A DNA stretch of 20,941 nt. It comes from a virus. The stretch is taken from positions 1-20,941 of the IMG/VR virus record IMGVR_UViG_3300025646_000464. The stretch is one strand, 5' to 3'. Shown here piece after piece: positions 14,232 to 20,837 of the stretch. Numbering within the stretch: the stretch's first letter is position 1; each line of letters begins with the position of its first letter. The position numbers were made by a program, and so were the translations under genes. Below the pieces are notes generated by a model. That model worked only from the letters and a program-made list of their open reading frames with translations, was not told the DNA's origin and ran no database searches.

Positions 14232-14633
14232 ATGGCTAACACTACCTTTAACGGACCCGTTCGATCAGAAAACGGTTTTCAGTCCGTATCTAAAAACGCG
14301 ACTACTGGCGCTATTACAGTAGGCACTTCTTACAGCGACATCATCACGGGTTCAGTGCAATCTCTAAGTGGTGCGGGGGCTGTCAACCTTACTGATTTGA
14401 TCACCGAAGTAACCACAACGGGTGCAGATGCACTAACCCTTGCTGACGGATCAGCCGGTCAAGTTAAGATTATTACAATGGTCGTAGATGGAGGAGACGG
14501 AACGCTTACTCCAACAACCCTTGCCGGTGGTACTACAATTACCTTTAATGATGTTGGCGATGGCGTAGTTCTTGTTTACGGCACAACCGCAGGTTGGGTA
14601 GTTGTGGGCAACAATGGCGCAACGATTGCATAA
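14232..14633 (+). CDS. Virion-type beta-rich protein, possible head fibre/decoration
   Basis: The 133-aa protein starts MANTTFNGPVRSENGFQSVS and is rich in Thr, Gly, Val and Ala, with repeated TG[AT] turns. The pattern GPVRSENGF is familiar from structural proteins of marine phages. It is the first gene after the terminator-palindrome-promoter region, with AGGAG at 14221-14225 six bases from ATG. No charged catalytic motif is seen. A surface-exposed head or tail decoration role is plausible, but unproven. Confidence 0.8.
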   Translation: MANTTFNGPVRSENGFQSVSKNATTGAITVGTSYSDIITGSVQSLSGAGAVNLTDLITEVTTTGADALTLADGSAGQVKIITMVVDGGDGTLTPTTLAGGTTITFNDVGDGVVLVYGTTAGWVVVGNNGATIA

Positions 14634-14642
14634 GGAATAGTA

Positions 14643-14915
14643 ATGGCTAATTCAGACGTAAAAGCAAAACGTCTGACCGGGACAGGCTCCGCTGGTGTGG
14701 GGCCTGCTCGTATACGCCAGATTCAAGTGTTAACCACTACGGGAACCCCGCGTTTAACTGTAACTGACGGGAACGGTGGAGCTACTGTTCTAGACTTGGA
14801 TTTTGTCGCTAGCGAGACGCACTCGGTCAACATCCCTGATGAGGGAATCAAAGTGTCTGATATTTATATTGGAACGCTGACTAATATCACTGCATTAACA
14901 GTGTTTTACAGCTAA
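14643..14915 (+). CDS. Small virion-type protein
   Basis: This 90-aa beta-rich protein contains ARIRQIQVLTTTGTPRLTVT and SVNIPDEGIKVSDIYIGTLT, giving a compact all-beta prediction. It sits between two virion-type genes with short gaps (9 bases each), AGGA overlapping the previous stop. The composition resembles small head-decoration or tail-completion proteins. Function is unknown. Confidence 0.75.
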   Translation: MANSDVKAKRLTGTGSAGVGPARIRQIQVLTTTGTPRLTVTDGNGGATVLDLDFVASETHSVNIPDEGIKVSDIYIGTLTNITALTVFYS

Positions 14916-14924
14916 GGTACTGAT

Positions 14925-15728
14925 ATGGCTCGCGAAGTTTCTTCAATTAGTCGAATAGGCACCAGTGAGCCTTTTGAGTTACAAGTGGCTAGGGGCCAGA
15001 TTGCCTATCATAAGTCCATTTACAAGTTCGGAAACAATCCGCAAGTTGCTAATTCCGTTGAAACCATTTGGCCTCAAGGCGGTTTGTATTCATACCTGTC
15101 TGCGGCGACCGTGTTGACGGTTTCTAGTAGCTCTACCAACGATACCTCAGCGGGGACCGGCGCCAGAACCGTTGAATTGTTCGGGTTGGATGGCGATTAC
15201 AACGAAATATCCGAGGTTGTGACCTTAAACGGTCAAACAGCAGTAAATACCACCCAGTCTTATTTGCGAATAAACAGAATGATTGTTCGCTCTGCGGGTT
15301 CGGGTGGCGCAAATGCGGGAATCATTTACGCAGGCACAGGCACTGTTACCACGGGCGTCCCGGCAAACATTTATGCCACCATCAATGGCGATGGTACAAA
15401 CCAGACCCTGATGGCGCTATGGACTATCCCGGCAGGCTACACGGGTTACTTGATGCAGTATGACGTGTCCAACGGCACAACCTCAAACACGCCTGCTGTA
15501 TGCAAGTTGTTGCTTGTTGCTAGACCGTATGGAGAGGTGTTTCAAAGTAAAGATGTTAAGTCTCTTACCACGGGAATGCACATCGAAAACTCCTTGGTTG
15601 TTCCGTTAAAATTCACAGAAAAAACTGACATTGAAGTACGGGCTGTTTCTTCTTCAGCAAGTGTCACATTTGATATCTCTGCCGCTTTAGAGATCATTTA
15701 CATCAAAAACGGTGAAGAATTGGCATAA
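14925..15728 (+). CDS. Virion structural protein of unknown role
   Basis: The 267-aa protein begins MAREVSSISRIGTSEPFELQ, followed by ARGQIAYHKSIYKFGNNPQV. Segments such as LDGDYNEISEVVTLNGQTAV, MALWTIPAGYTGYLMQYD and VPLKFTEKTDIEVRAVSSSA indicate an all-beta, jelly-roll-like protein. This sequence type recurs in T7-like cyanophages and uncultured marine phages, annotated as structural. It overlaps the next gene by one base (TAATG). Whether it is head decoration or tail-associated cannot be decided here. Confidence 0.8.
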   Translation: MAREVSSISRIGTSEPFELQVARGQIAYHKSIYKFGNNPQVANSVETIWPQGGLYSYLSAATVLTVSSSSTNDTSAGTGARTVELFGLDGDYNEISEVVTLNGQTAVNTTQSYLRINRMIVRSAGSGGANAGIIYAGTGTVTTGVPANIYATINGDGTNQTLMALWTIPAGYTGYLMQYDVSNGTTSNTPAVCKLLLVARPYGEVFQSKDVKSLTTGMHIENSLVVPLKFTEKTDIEVRAVSSSASVTFDISAALEIIYIKNGEELA

Positions 15729-16012
15729 TGGCGACCACTAAAGACGTAAAAAGGCTTCCTTCTGGCCGTTTGCAATATCGCGGTGAAACGTTTTCCGGTT
15801 ACAACAAGCCCAAGAAAACGCCCGGAAAATCCAAAAAAAGCGCGGTTTTGGCAAAAAAAGGCAGCGAAGTAAAGCTCGTTCGTTTTGGCGACCCCAATAT
15901 GTCAATTAAAAAAGATCAACCGAGCCGTAGGAGCAATTTCCGGGCTAGGCACTCTTGTGATACGGCCAAGGACAAGTTTACGGCTAGGTATTGGTCTTGC
16001 AAAGCGTGGTAG
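15728..16012 (+). CDS. Small basic protein with conserved FGDPNM and RARHxCD motifs
   Basis: The 94-aa protein is strongly basic in its N-terminal half. It then shows LVRFGDPNMSIKKDQPSRRS, FRARHSCDTA and a C-terminal ARYWSCKAW; Cys77 and Cys91 are the only cysteines. This C-terminal block is widely conserved in marine phages and phage-like sequences (a domain of unknown function). Two cysteines with a nearby His could form a metal or disulfide site. It begins a run of small Lys/Arg-rich proteins up to 17715. A packaged nucleoprotein role is possible but unproven. Confidence 0.85.
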   Translation: MATTKDVKRLPSGRLQYRGETFSGYNKPKKTPGKSKKSAVLAKKGSEVKLVRFGDPNMSIKKDQPSRRSNFRARHSCDTAKDKFTARYWSCKAW

Positions 16013-16014
16013 AC

Positions 16015-16218
16015 ATGAGAGTAGAAGAAGTTTTATCTCGGCTGGAAAAACACGAGGCAGAATGTAATTTGCGTTATAAGCGCATTGAAGAGCGTTTAGA
16101 TGACCAAAAAGACATGGTGTCAAAGAACTCTGAAGCGTTAACGCGCTTAGATATGAAGATTTGGGGACTAGCCATATTGATCATTGTCTCGCCATTTGCG
16201 GCCAAGCTTTGGAGTTAA
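16015..16218 (+). CDS. Small coiled-coil/TM protein, XhlA-like layout
   Basis: This 67-aa protein uses ATG 16015, two bases after the previous stop. Residues 1-45 are charged and helical (VLSRLEKHEAECNLRYKRIE), and 49-65 form one membrane helix (WGLAILIIVSPFAAKLW). This N-coil/C-membrane arrangement matches XhlA-type haemolysin/holin-accessory proteins by layout only; no sequence family can be proven. It lies outside the main lysis cassette. Alternatives are a spanin-like or membrane-tether protein. The ribosome site is weak. Confidence 0.75.
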   Translation: MRVEEVLSRLEKHEAECNLRYKRIEERLDDQKDMVSKNSEALTRLDMKIWGLAILIIVSPFAAKLWS

Positions 16219-16219
16219 C

Positions 16220-16456
16220 ATGGGCGTTTGTGGATCAAGGGTAAAAACAGGGCCAAAAAAAACCAAAGTTCAAGTCACTTACATGAAAAAAGGTGGCGAG
16301 GCTTCCAGTAAAAGCAAAGGAAGCAAAATTTGCCCTGAAGGCAAAGCATGGGCAAAGCGCACTTTTGACACATACCCTTCTGCTTACGCAAATATGGCGG
16401 CCAGTAAGTATTGCAAAGACCCTAATTATGCTAAGAAAGCAAAAGGCAAAGCCTGA
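16220..16456 (+). CDS. Small basic Cys-containing protein (ICPEGKAWAKR motif)
   Basis: The 78-aa protein starts at ATG 16220 after GGAG at 16211-16214. It is Lys-rich and has KICPEGKAWAKRTFDTYPSA (37-56) followed by YANMAASKYCKDPNY. The motif set (CPxGKAWAKR, YPSAYAN, KYC) recurs in small proteins of marine phages and some large DNA viruses, with unknown function. It carries MKKGGEA, a variant of the window's shared GG motif. TGATG links it to the next gene. Cys4, Cys38 and Cys65 could bind metal. Confidence 0.85.
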   Translation: MGVCGSRVKTGPKKTKVQVTYMKKGGEASSKSKGSKICPEGKAWAKRTFDTYPSAYANMAASKYCKDPNYAKKAKGKA

Positions 16457-16779
16457 TGGGCGAATTAGCTAAATGGCGCAATCAAAAATGGGTTCGCATC
16501 GACAGTAGTGGCAACATTGCTGGCGAATGTGGCACGTCTAAAAACAAGAAAAACCCGGATCGCTGTCTACCGCGCTCCAAAGCGGAAAGTCTTAGCAAAT
16601 CGGAACGTGCTGCTACGGCGCGTAAAAAGAAAAAAGCCGGATCCGGAGGACAGCAAGTTGTTGCAAATACTAAAGCTGCCAAAGTTAAAATGGCGGCTAG
16701 GGGCGGTGAAGTCCGGAAAAATCACAAAGGTTGTGGCGCGGTCATGTCTAATCGAAGAAAACGGACTAGGTATGCCTAA
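16456..16779 (+). CDS. Small basic Cys-containing protein (KKNPDRCLP motif)
   Basis: The 107-aa protein is very rich in Lys, Arg and Ser. Residues 7-40 include WRNQKWVRIDSSGNI and GECGTSKNKKNPDRCLPR. It continues with SLSKSERAATARKKKKAGSG and ends GCGAVMSNRRKRTRYA. The CGTSKxKKNPDRCLP and ERAATARKKKK blocks are familiar from many marine phage genomes, function unknown. It holds MAARGGEV, another GG motif copy. TGATG couples it to the upstream gene. Its basic nature suggests binding to DNA or to the acidic capsid interior. Confidence 0.85.
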   Translation: MGELAKWRNQKWVRIDSSGNIAGECGTSKNKKNPDRCLPRSKAESLSKSERAATARKKKKAGSGGQQVVANTKAAKVKMAARGGEVRKNHKGCGAVMSNRRKRTRYA

Positions 16780-16781
16780 AA

Positions 16782-17345
16782 ATGGACGTAGAACGCCAGA
16801 TAATGGAGGAAATTCGAGGCTGGTCTGAACATGCCTTGGAAGTTCCAAACCCCTTTTTTAATAATTTGCCTGCGTGTCCTTACGCCAAAAGCGCGTGGCT
16901 AAATGACAAAGTTGGCTTTGCATTTAGCTATCAAAAAGAAAACCAAACGTTGTATACCACGTTGTCTCAGTTTGATGACACATATGACATTGTGTGTTGC
17001 GTTCATCTTCAGTACGAAGAAGATTCAGAACAATTTCACAGTTACATAGGTGCTTTAAACGAGGCCATATCCATGGGTATTTTTATTCAAAAAGACTTGT
17101 GGGCCATGGGCTTTCACCCAGACGACGACCAAAACGGAGAAGTTTTTGACCAATCGTTTGAGCCGATAACGGACGCGATATATGCGATAACGTTTGTTCA
17201 AAGACTTTCAAAACTGGAAATATCCGCAGAAACATTAAGAAAAAAAGGGTATTATGACAATTATTTAAGCAACCCCGAGACGGCTCATCTTTGGGATGAA
17301 CGTCAAGACCTTTACAGGAGACTATGCGATGCCGGGAATGAATAG
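16782..17345 (+). CDS. Conserved hypothetical protein with PxCPYAK motif
   Basis: The 187-aa protein is acidic and cytosolic-looking. It is unlike the basic proteins around it. It has VPNPFFNNLPACPYAKSAWL (21-40), then a beta-rich part (VGFAFSYQKENQTLYTTLSQ) and an extended helical C-terminal part ending WDERQDLYRRLCDAGNE. The N-terminal PxCPYAKxAW motif seems conserved in related marine phage proteins, but no function is known to me. It overlaps the start of the next gene by 17 bases. It could be an enzyme or regulator; no catalytic motif is evident. Confidence 0.8.
   Translation: MDVERQIMEEIRGWSEHALEVPNPFFNNLPACPYAKSAWLNDKVGFAFSYQKENQTLYTTLSQFDDTYDIVCCVHLQYEEDSEQFHSYIGALNEAISMGIFIQKDLWAMGFHPDDDQNGEVFDQSFEPITDAIYAITFVQRLSKLEISAETLRKKGYYDNYLSNPETAHLWDERQDLYRRLCDAGNE
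17316..17320 (+). promoter_or_regulatory. Ribosome binding site selecting start of basic protein gene
   Basis: AGGAG is eight bases before ATG 17329 and inside the previous gene, favouring that ATG over upstream in-frame starts and giving a 17-base overlap. Confidence 0.6.
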
Positions 17346-17715
17346 AAAGATGCCTAAAAAAATGCGTGGCGGCGGAATGGCGGCCCCAAAAGCAATGCCG
17401 TTAAAAAAAGGCGGCGGCTTGCGTTCGGGAGGCGCTAAAAAAAGCTCGCGTATTGTTCCTGACGAATCCGGCGGTCGTAAAAAAGCACCGCTTGGCATGG
17501 AAATATCGCTCGGAAAGAGGCCTGATCCGGTGGTTCCAGATGAGTCTGGGGGCCGTAAAAAGTTAAAGCCTGCTCCTAACAAAGGGGCCTCCATGTTGCC
17601 AAAAAATGTGCGAAACAAGATGGGTTTTATGCGGGATGGCGGGGCTGTGAAAAAGAAAAGCGGCGGCGGAGTTAGCAAGTCTGCCGTTCGTAGTTGTTCC
17701 AAGAAGCCGTTGTAA
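17329..17715 (+). CDS. Basic Gly/Lys-rich protein with repeated VPDESGGRKK peptide
   Basis: The 128-aa protein starts at ATG 17329. It is rich in Gly, Lys, Arg and Met, with MRGGGMAAPKAM and LKKGGGLRSGG near the N-terminus. The peptide VPDESGGRKK occurs twice, at 43-52 and 69-78. The third copy-like region near the end is FMRDGGAVKKKSGGG. A single Cys lies at 123. It is disordered by composition and probably nucleic-acid binding or packaged. It overlaps the next gene by one base (TAATG). It is not assigned to a named family. Confidence 0.8.
   Translation: MPGMNRKMPKKMRGGGMAAPKAMPLKKGGGLRSGGAKKSSRIVPDESGGRKKAPLGMEISLGKRPDPVVPDESGGRKKLKPAPNKGASMLPKNVRNKMGFMRDGGAVKKKSGGGVSKSAVRSCSKKPL
17455..17562 (+). 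repeat. Duplicated 30-bp coding segment with synonymous divergence
   Basis: Copies at 17455-17484 and 17533-17562 both encode VPDESGGRKK, but 7 of 10 codons differ, all at the third position. The peptide, not the DNA, has been conserved. Confidence 0.85.
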
Positions 17716-18383
17716 TGGCTGTTTCTGGTTCTACAGACTTTGAACTTGATGTAAGTGATTACATTGAGGAGGCGTTTGAGCGGTGTGGGCTTGAAGTTCG
17801 CACCGGCTACGACTTAAAAACAGCCAAGCGGTCTTTAAATTTAATGTTGGGCGATTGGGCTAATAGGGGCTTGAATCAATGGACTATTGAGCAGGCCACC
17901 GTGTCCTTGACTCAAGGCACAGGTGACTATGCTTTGGGGGCGTCTACCATTGATGTTTTAAACGCCGTGGTGAGACGAAGCGGCACGGATTATGCTTTGG
18001 AAAGAATTAGTCGTAGTGATTACATCAACATTCCTACTAAAACAACGCAGGCTAGACCTTCTCAATTTTTTGTAGATCGTCAAATTGACCCCACGTTGAA
18101 GTTGTGGCCTGTCCCTGAAAACAGCACAGACACTGTCATTATTGATAAGCTTGTCCGTATGGATGATGCGGACACATACACAAATACGATGGATGTTCCG
18201 TTTCGTTTTTACCCGTGCTTGGCTGCGGGCTTGGCATACTATATCGCCATTAAACGCGCTCCAGACCGTGTACAGCTTCTGAAAGCGGTGTATGAGGAAG
18301 AGTTTGAAAGAGCTGCATCTGAGGATAGGGACCGAGCTTCGTTTAACATCCAGCCGTCTATGGCGTATTCAAGGCTTCTTTGA
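17715..18383 (+). CDS. Head-tail adaptor, P22 gp4-like (tail accessory / DNA stabilisation)
   Basis: The 222-aa protein shows DVSDYIEEAFERCGLEVRTG, YDLKTAKRSLNLMLGDWANR and GLNQWTIEQ near the N-terminus. Further on are PSQFFVDRQIDPTLKLWPVP and FYPCLAAGLAYYIAIKRAP. These are typical of P22 gp4-type proteins, which bind the portal ring and close the DNA-filled head. ATG 17715 is preferred, overlapping the previous stop by one base. It precedes a second adaptor-like gene, as in many podoviruses. Family assignment comes from recalled patterns and order; tail tubular protein A-like is an alternative name. Confidence 0.78.
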   Translation: MAVSGSTDFELDVSDYIEEAFERCGLEVRTGYDLKTAKRSLNLMLGDWANRGLNQWTIEQATVSLTQGTGDYALGASTIDVLNAVVRRSGTDYALERISRSDYINIPTKTTQARPSQFFVDRQIDPTLKLWPVPENSTDTVIIDKLVRMDDADTYTNTMDVPFRFYPCLAAGLAYYIAIKRAPDRVQLLKAVYEEEFERAASEDRDRASFNIQPSMAYSRLL

Positions 18384-18688
18384 TGGGACGTTTTGCTACA
18401 GGCAAGTTTGCTTATGGCATTTCTGATCGCTCTGGTCAGAGATATAAGCTTAATGAGATGAAGCGCGAGTGGAACGGGCTATTGGTGGGTCGGGACGAGT
18501 ATGAGCCCAAGCAACCGCAATTAGAGCCTCGTAGAAAAGTGGTAGATCCACAGGCACTACAAAACCCGAGGCCGGATCGGGTGGAGCCTTTGGACGTGTT
18601 TGTAGCCACGATTTTAGTAGAAGGCCCTGATTTTAGGCCAACCGTAGGTTATGCGGTTGTTGGAACAGTTACGGTGACAACATCATGA
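18383..18688 (+). CDS. Conserved small tail-region protein
   Basis: The 101-aa protein begins MGRFATGKFAYGISDRSGQR, then EMKREWNGLLVGRDEYEPKQ and QLEPRRKVVDPQALQNPRPD. These blocks recur in marine phage genomes between the two adaptor genes; function is unknown. It overlaps upstream by one base (TGATG) and downstream by four bases (ATGA). A role in head-tail joining is suggested by its neighbours. Confidence 0.82.
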   Translation: MGRFATGKFAYGISDRSGQRYKLNEMKREWNGLLVGRDEYEPKQPQLEPRRKVVDPQALQNPRPDRVEPLDVFVATILVEGPDFRPTVGYAVVGTVTVTTS

Positions 18689-19335
18689 GTTTTACATACT
18701 CAGAGTTAAAACAAGCTATTCAAGATTACGCTGAAAACGACGAAACGTCGTTTGTTAACAATCTGGATATTTTCATAAAAAACACAGAAGAACGAATTCT
18801 TAAAAACGTTCAACTTAGCCTTTTCCGCAAGAACGCCTCTGGAACAATGACAAACGCCAACCAATATTTGGCGTGTCCAACTGATTTTTTAGCTCCGTTG
18901 TCTTTATCTTTTGTAGACGGCAGTAGCAATAAGGTGTTTTTGGAGCTAAAAGACCCGGATTTTATACAGACCGTCAACCCGAACAGTGCGACTACGGGCG
19001 CTCCAAAGTATTACGGCGTCTATGACGTAGACAATTTTATTATTGGCCCTACGCCGGATTCTTCTTATACGGTGCAACTAAATTACTTTTATCGTCCCGC
19101 AAGCCTTACGGCGGGGGCTGATTCAGGCACCACGTGGCTCAGTGAAAACGCGCCTATGACCATGCTTTATGGTTGTTTGATTGAGGCGTACACCTACATG
19201 AAAGGCGAGCCAGATGTTCTTCAAAATTACCAGCAACAATTTATGCAGGGTCTTCAAGGCCTAAAATTGTTTGGAGAATCTAAAGAAACCACCGACCAAT
19301 ACAGGACCGGAATGGTTATAAGGGCTAAACAATGA
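18685..19335 (+). CDS. Phage adaptor protein (SU10-adaptor-like)
   Basis: The 216-aa protein starts MSFTYSELKQAIQDYAENDE, with FIKNTEERILKNVQLSLFRK and NQYLACPTDFLAPLSLSF next. Then YYGVYDVDNFIIGPTPDSSY and YFYRPASLT are seen, and finally APMTMLYGCLIEAYTYMKGE. This helix-beta-helix order with late AYTYMKGEPDVLQNYQQQF fits the phage SU10-type adaptor family (gp11/gp4-like). It would connect portal and nozzle of the short tail. It overlaps neighbours by four bases on both sides. Confidence in adaptor role is good, exact structural layer uncertain. Confidence 0.82.
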   Translation: MSFTYSELKQAIQDYAENDETSFVNNLDIFIKNTEERILKNVQLSLFRKNASGTMTNANQYLACPTDFLAPLSLSFVDGSSNKVFLELKDPDFIQTVNPNSATTGAPKYYGVYDVDNFIIGPTPDSSYTVQLNYFYRPASLTAGADSGTTWLSENAPMTMLYGCLIEAYTYMKGEPDVLQNYQQQFMQGLQGLKLFGESKETTDQYRTGMVIRAKQ

Positions 19336-19622
19336 TGGTAGAAGGCGGTAAAATAAGCTCTGGAATAGTGGATGTTCACACAACGAGCAACCGGGGTTTT
19401 AGTCCCGAAGAAGTTGCTGACCGATGTTTGGACAAAATCGTACATGTTTCGGAGTCCGCTCCGCCTGTTATTAAAGAGCAGGCGTTGGCCTATAGAGGCC
19501 GCCTTCGTCACGTGCTTTCACATTATATGCGAGAGGCGATCAACAGTGATCGCACCACTATTTATAACGCTCTGGTTGATGCAGGGCAAAAAGACCTAGC
19601 CGAAGCGATCAGGAGGCTTTAA
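19332..19622 (+). CDS. Conserved small helical phage protein
   Basis: The 96-aa protein has a conserved N-terminal turn (VDVHTTSNRGFSPEEVADRC) and a helical body LDKIVHVSESAPPVIKEQAL. The C-terminus is SDRTTIYNALVDAGQKDLAE. This SPEEVA...DKIxHVS...SDRTTxYNxL pattern is very common in marine phage tail modules and has no known function to me. It overlaps upstream by four bases (ATG at 19332, with a second in-frame ATG at 19335). AGGAGG at 19611-19616, inside its 3' end, serves the next gene. Confidence 0.85.
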   Translation: MMVEGGKISSGIVDVHTTSNRGFSPEEVADRCLDKIVHVSESAPPVIKEQALAYRGRLRHVLSHYMREAINSDRTTIYNALVDAGQKDLAEAIRRL

Positions 19623-20057
19623 ATGGCATTTACCGGAAACTACATGTGCACCTCCTTTAAGCAGGAGCTAATGGAGGCCGTACACAACTTCAAGCTGTCG
19701 GGCGGTAGCACCTTCAAGCTGGCAATGTATGACAACAACGCCAGCTTTACTGCGGCGACCACGGCCTATACCGCGACAAACGAGGTTAGCGGCACGGGTT
19801 ATAGCGCAGGCGGTGGCACCCTAACTCGGGTAGATCCGACTACTTCAGGAACAACGGCGTTCACAGATTTTGCTGATCTCACGTTTAGCACAGCGACTGT
19901 GACTGCTCGCGGGGCCTTGATCTATAACGACTCGGCGGCGGGCGATCCCAGTGTTGTGGTTTTGGATTTTGGCTCTGACAAAACATCTACAGCGGGCGAC
20001 TTTACTATTGTTTTCCCTACTGCGGATGCCAGTAACGCGATTATTCGGATAGCGTAA
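19623..20057 (+). CDS. Phage tail/virion beta-rich protein
   Basis: The 144-aa protein begins MAFTGNYMCTSFKQELMEAV, then HNFKLSGGSTFKLAMYDNNA. A beta-strand-rich, Thr/Ser/Ala-rich body follows. MCTSFKQELMEAxHNF is a familiar start of small structural proteins next to tail-fibre genes in marine phages. AGGAGG six bases before the ATG gives a strong ribosome site, so an abundant virion component is likely. It overlaps the next gene by one base (TAATG). The exact virion location is unknown. Confidence 0.82.
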   Translation: MAFTGNYMCTSFKQELMEAVHNFKLSGGSTFKLAMYDNNASFTAATTAYTATNEVSGTGYSAGGGTLTRVDPTTSGTTAFTDFADLTFSTATVTARGALIYNDSAAGDPSVVVLDFGSDKTSTAGDFTIVFPTADASNAIIRIA

Positions 20058-20824
20058 TGACGGATGTCGTCGTCCCATTAACCGGCTGGGGCCGAGGCGC
20101 GTGGAGCGATCTTGGCTGGGGCGAAGGCAGTGTTACCAATGCGGGGGCTACGGGTAATGTAGGCTCCGTCACAGTAATAGCAGAGGCCAATGTCAATGTA
20201 ACAGGGCTTTCTGCGACGGCGGCGGTAGGAGCCGTCACTGTAACGGCAGACGCCAACACAAGTGTCACCGGGCTTGAAGCAACCGGTGCGGTAGGCTCAG
20301 TAGCTGTCATTGCTGAAGCGAATGTGGCAGTGACCGGCCTTGCAGGTACATCTGCGGTGGGTTCAGTAACTGTCACCGCCGATGCCAACACAAGCGTCAC
20401 TGGGCTTGAGGCGACCGGCGCAGTGGGGTCGGTAACCGTAACTGGCATTGCGAATGTGTCGGTTACGGGATTGGCGGCTACTGCCGCCGTTGGCTCTGTC
20501 GCGGTCAGAACCGTCAACAATGTAAACGTTACCGGCGTTTCTGCGACGGGCTCTGTTAGCTCAGTTACCGTTGTTGCTCCGGCCAATGTATATCCCGTAG
20601 GGATATCTGGAACCGGAGAGGTTGGACCCGTTTTGGTTTGGGGCGTTATTGTGCCGGACCAAACGCCAAACTATGTCAATGTGACGCCGTCGCAGTCTCC
20701 GGGTTGGTCGGTAATAACGTCGTCGCAGTCTCCGGGGTACGCGACGATCAGTCCGTCGCAGTCTCCGGGTTGGTCAGGTGTGGAGCCGTCGCAGACGCCA
20801 AACTATGAAGATATTGCGGCATAA
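20057..20824 (+). CDS. Tail (fibre-like) protein of tandem repeats
   Basis: The 255-aa protein has a Trp/Gly-rich head (TGWGRGAWSDLGWGEGS, residues 9-25), then seven 22-aa repeats of the type AVGSVTVTADANTSVTGLEA plus two residues (34-187), and a short link. Five 11-aa units based on PSQSPGWS follow (200-254). Such repeated beta elements are expected in elongated trimeric fibre shafts or host-contact proteins. It follows a strong virion gene and precedes the probable tail fibre gene with a 13-base gap. The role is inferred; no receptor domain is identified. Confidence 0.8.
   Translation: MTDVVVPLTGWGRGAWSDLGWGEGSVTNAGATGNVGSVTVIAEANVNVTGLSATAAVGAVTVTADANTSVTGLEATGAVGSVAVIAEANVAVTGLAGTSAVGSVTVTADANTSVTGLEATGAVGSVTVTGIANVSVTGLAATAAVGSVAVRTVNNVNVTGVSATGSVSSVTVVAPANVYPVGISGTGEVGPVLVWGVIVPDQTPNYVNVTPSQSPGWSVITSSQSPGYATISPSQSPGWSGVEPSQTPNYEDIAA
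20156..20617 (+). repeat. Seven 22-aa (66-bp) tandem repeats
   Basis: Units start at residues 34, 56, 78, 100, 122, 144 and 166 of the tail protein. Units 2 and 4 differ by one residue, and units 2-3 resemble units 4-5, showing a 132-bp higher-order duplication. Units 6-7 are degenerate. Confidence 0.9.
20654..20818 (+). repeat. Five 11-aa (33-bp) repeats, PSQSPGWS type
   Basis: Units are PDQTPNYVNVT, PSQSPGWSVIT, SSQSPGYATIS, PSQSPGWSGVE and PSQTPNYEDIA. An aromatic residue and proline recur at fixed positions, consistent with a surface or tip-binding repeat. Confidence 0.9.
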
Positions 20825-20837
20825 AGAGGATTAACGA

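Noticed and set aside
15991-16014. Upstream TTG start for the coiled-coil/TM gene
   Set aside because: It would overlap the previous gene by 22 bases and has no ribosome site; ATG 16015 is cleaner.
19131-19136. CACGTG core in the adaptor gene
   Set aside because: Flanking bases do not match parS and no palindrome extends beyond the core by more than two bases.
20041-20586. Minus-strand open frame (181 aa)
   Set aside because: It arises because the 66-bp repeats lack stop codons in that frame; the Thr/Val/Ala repeats mirror the tail protein.
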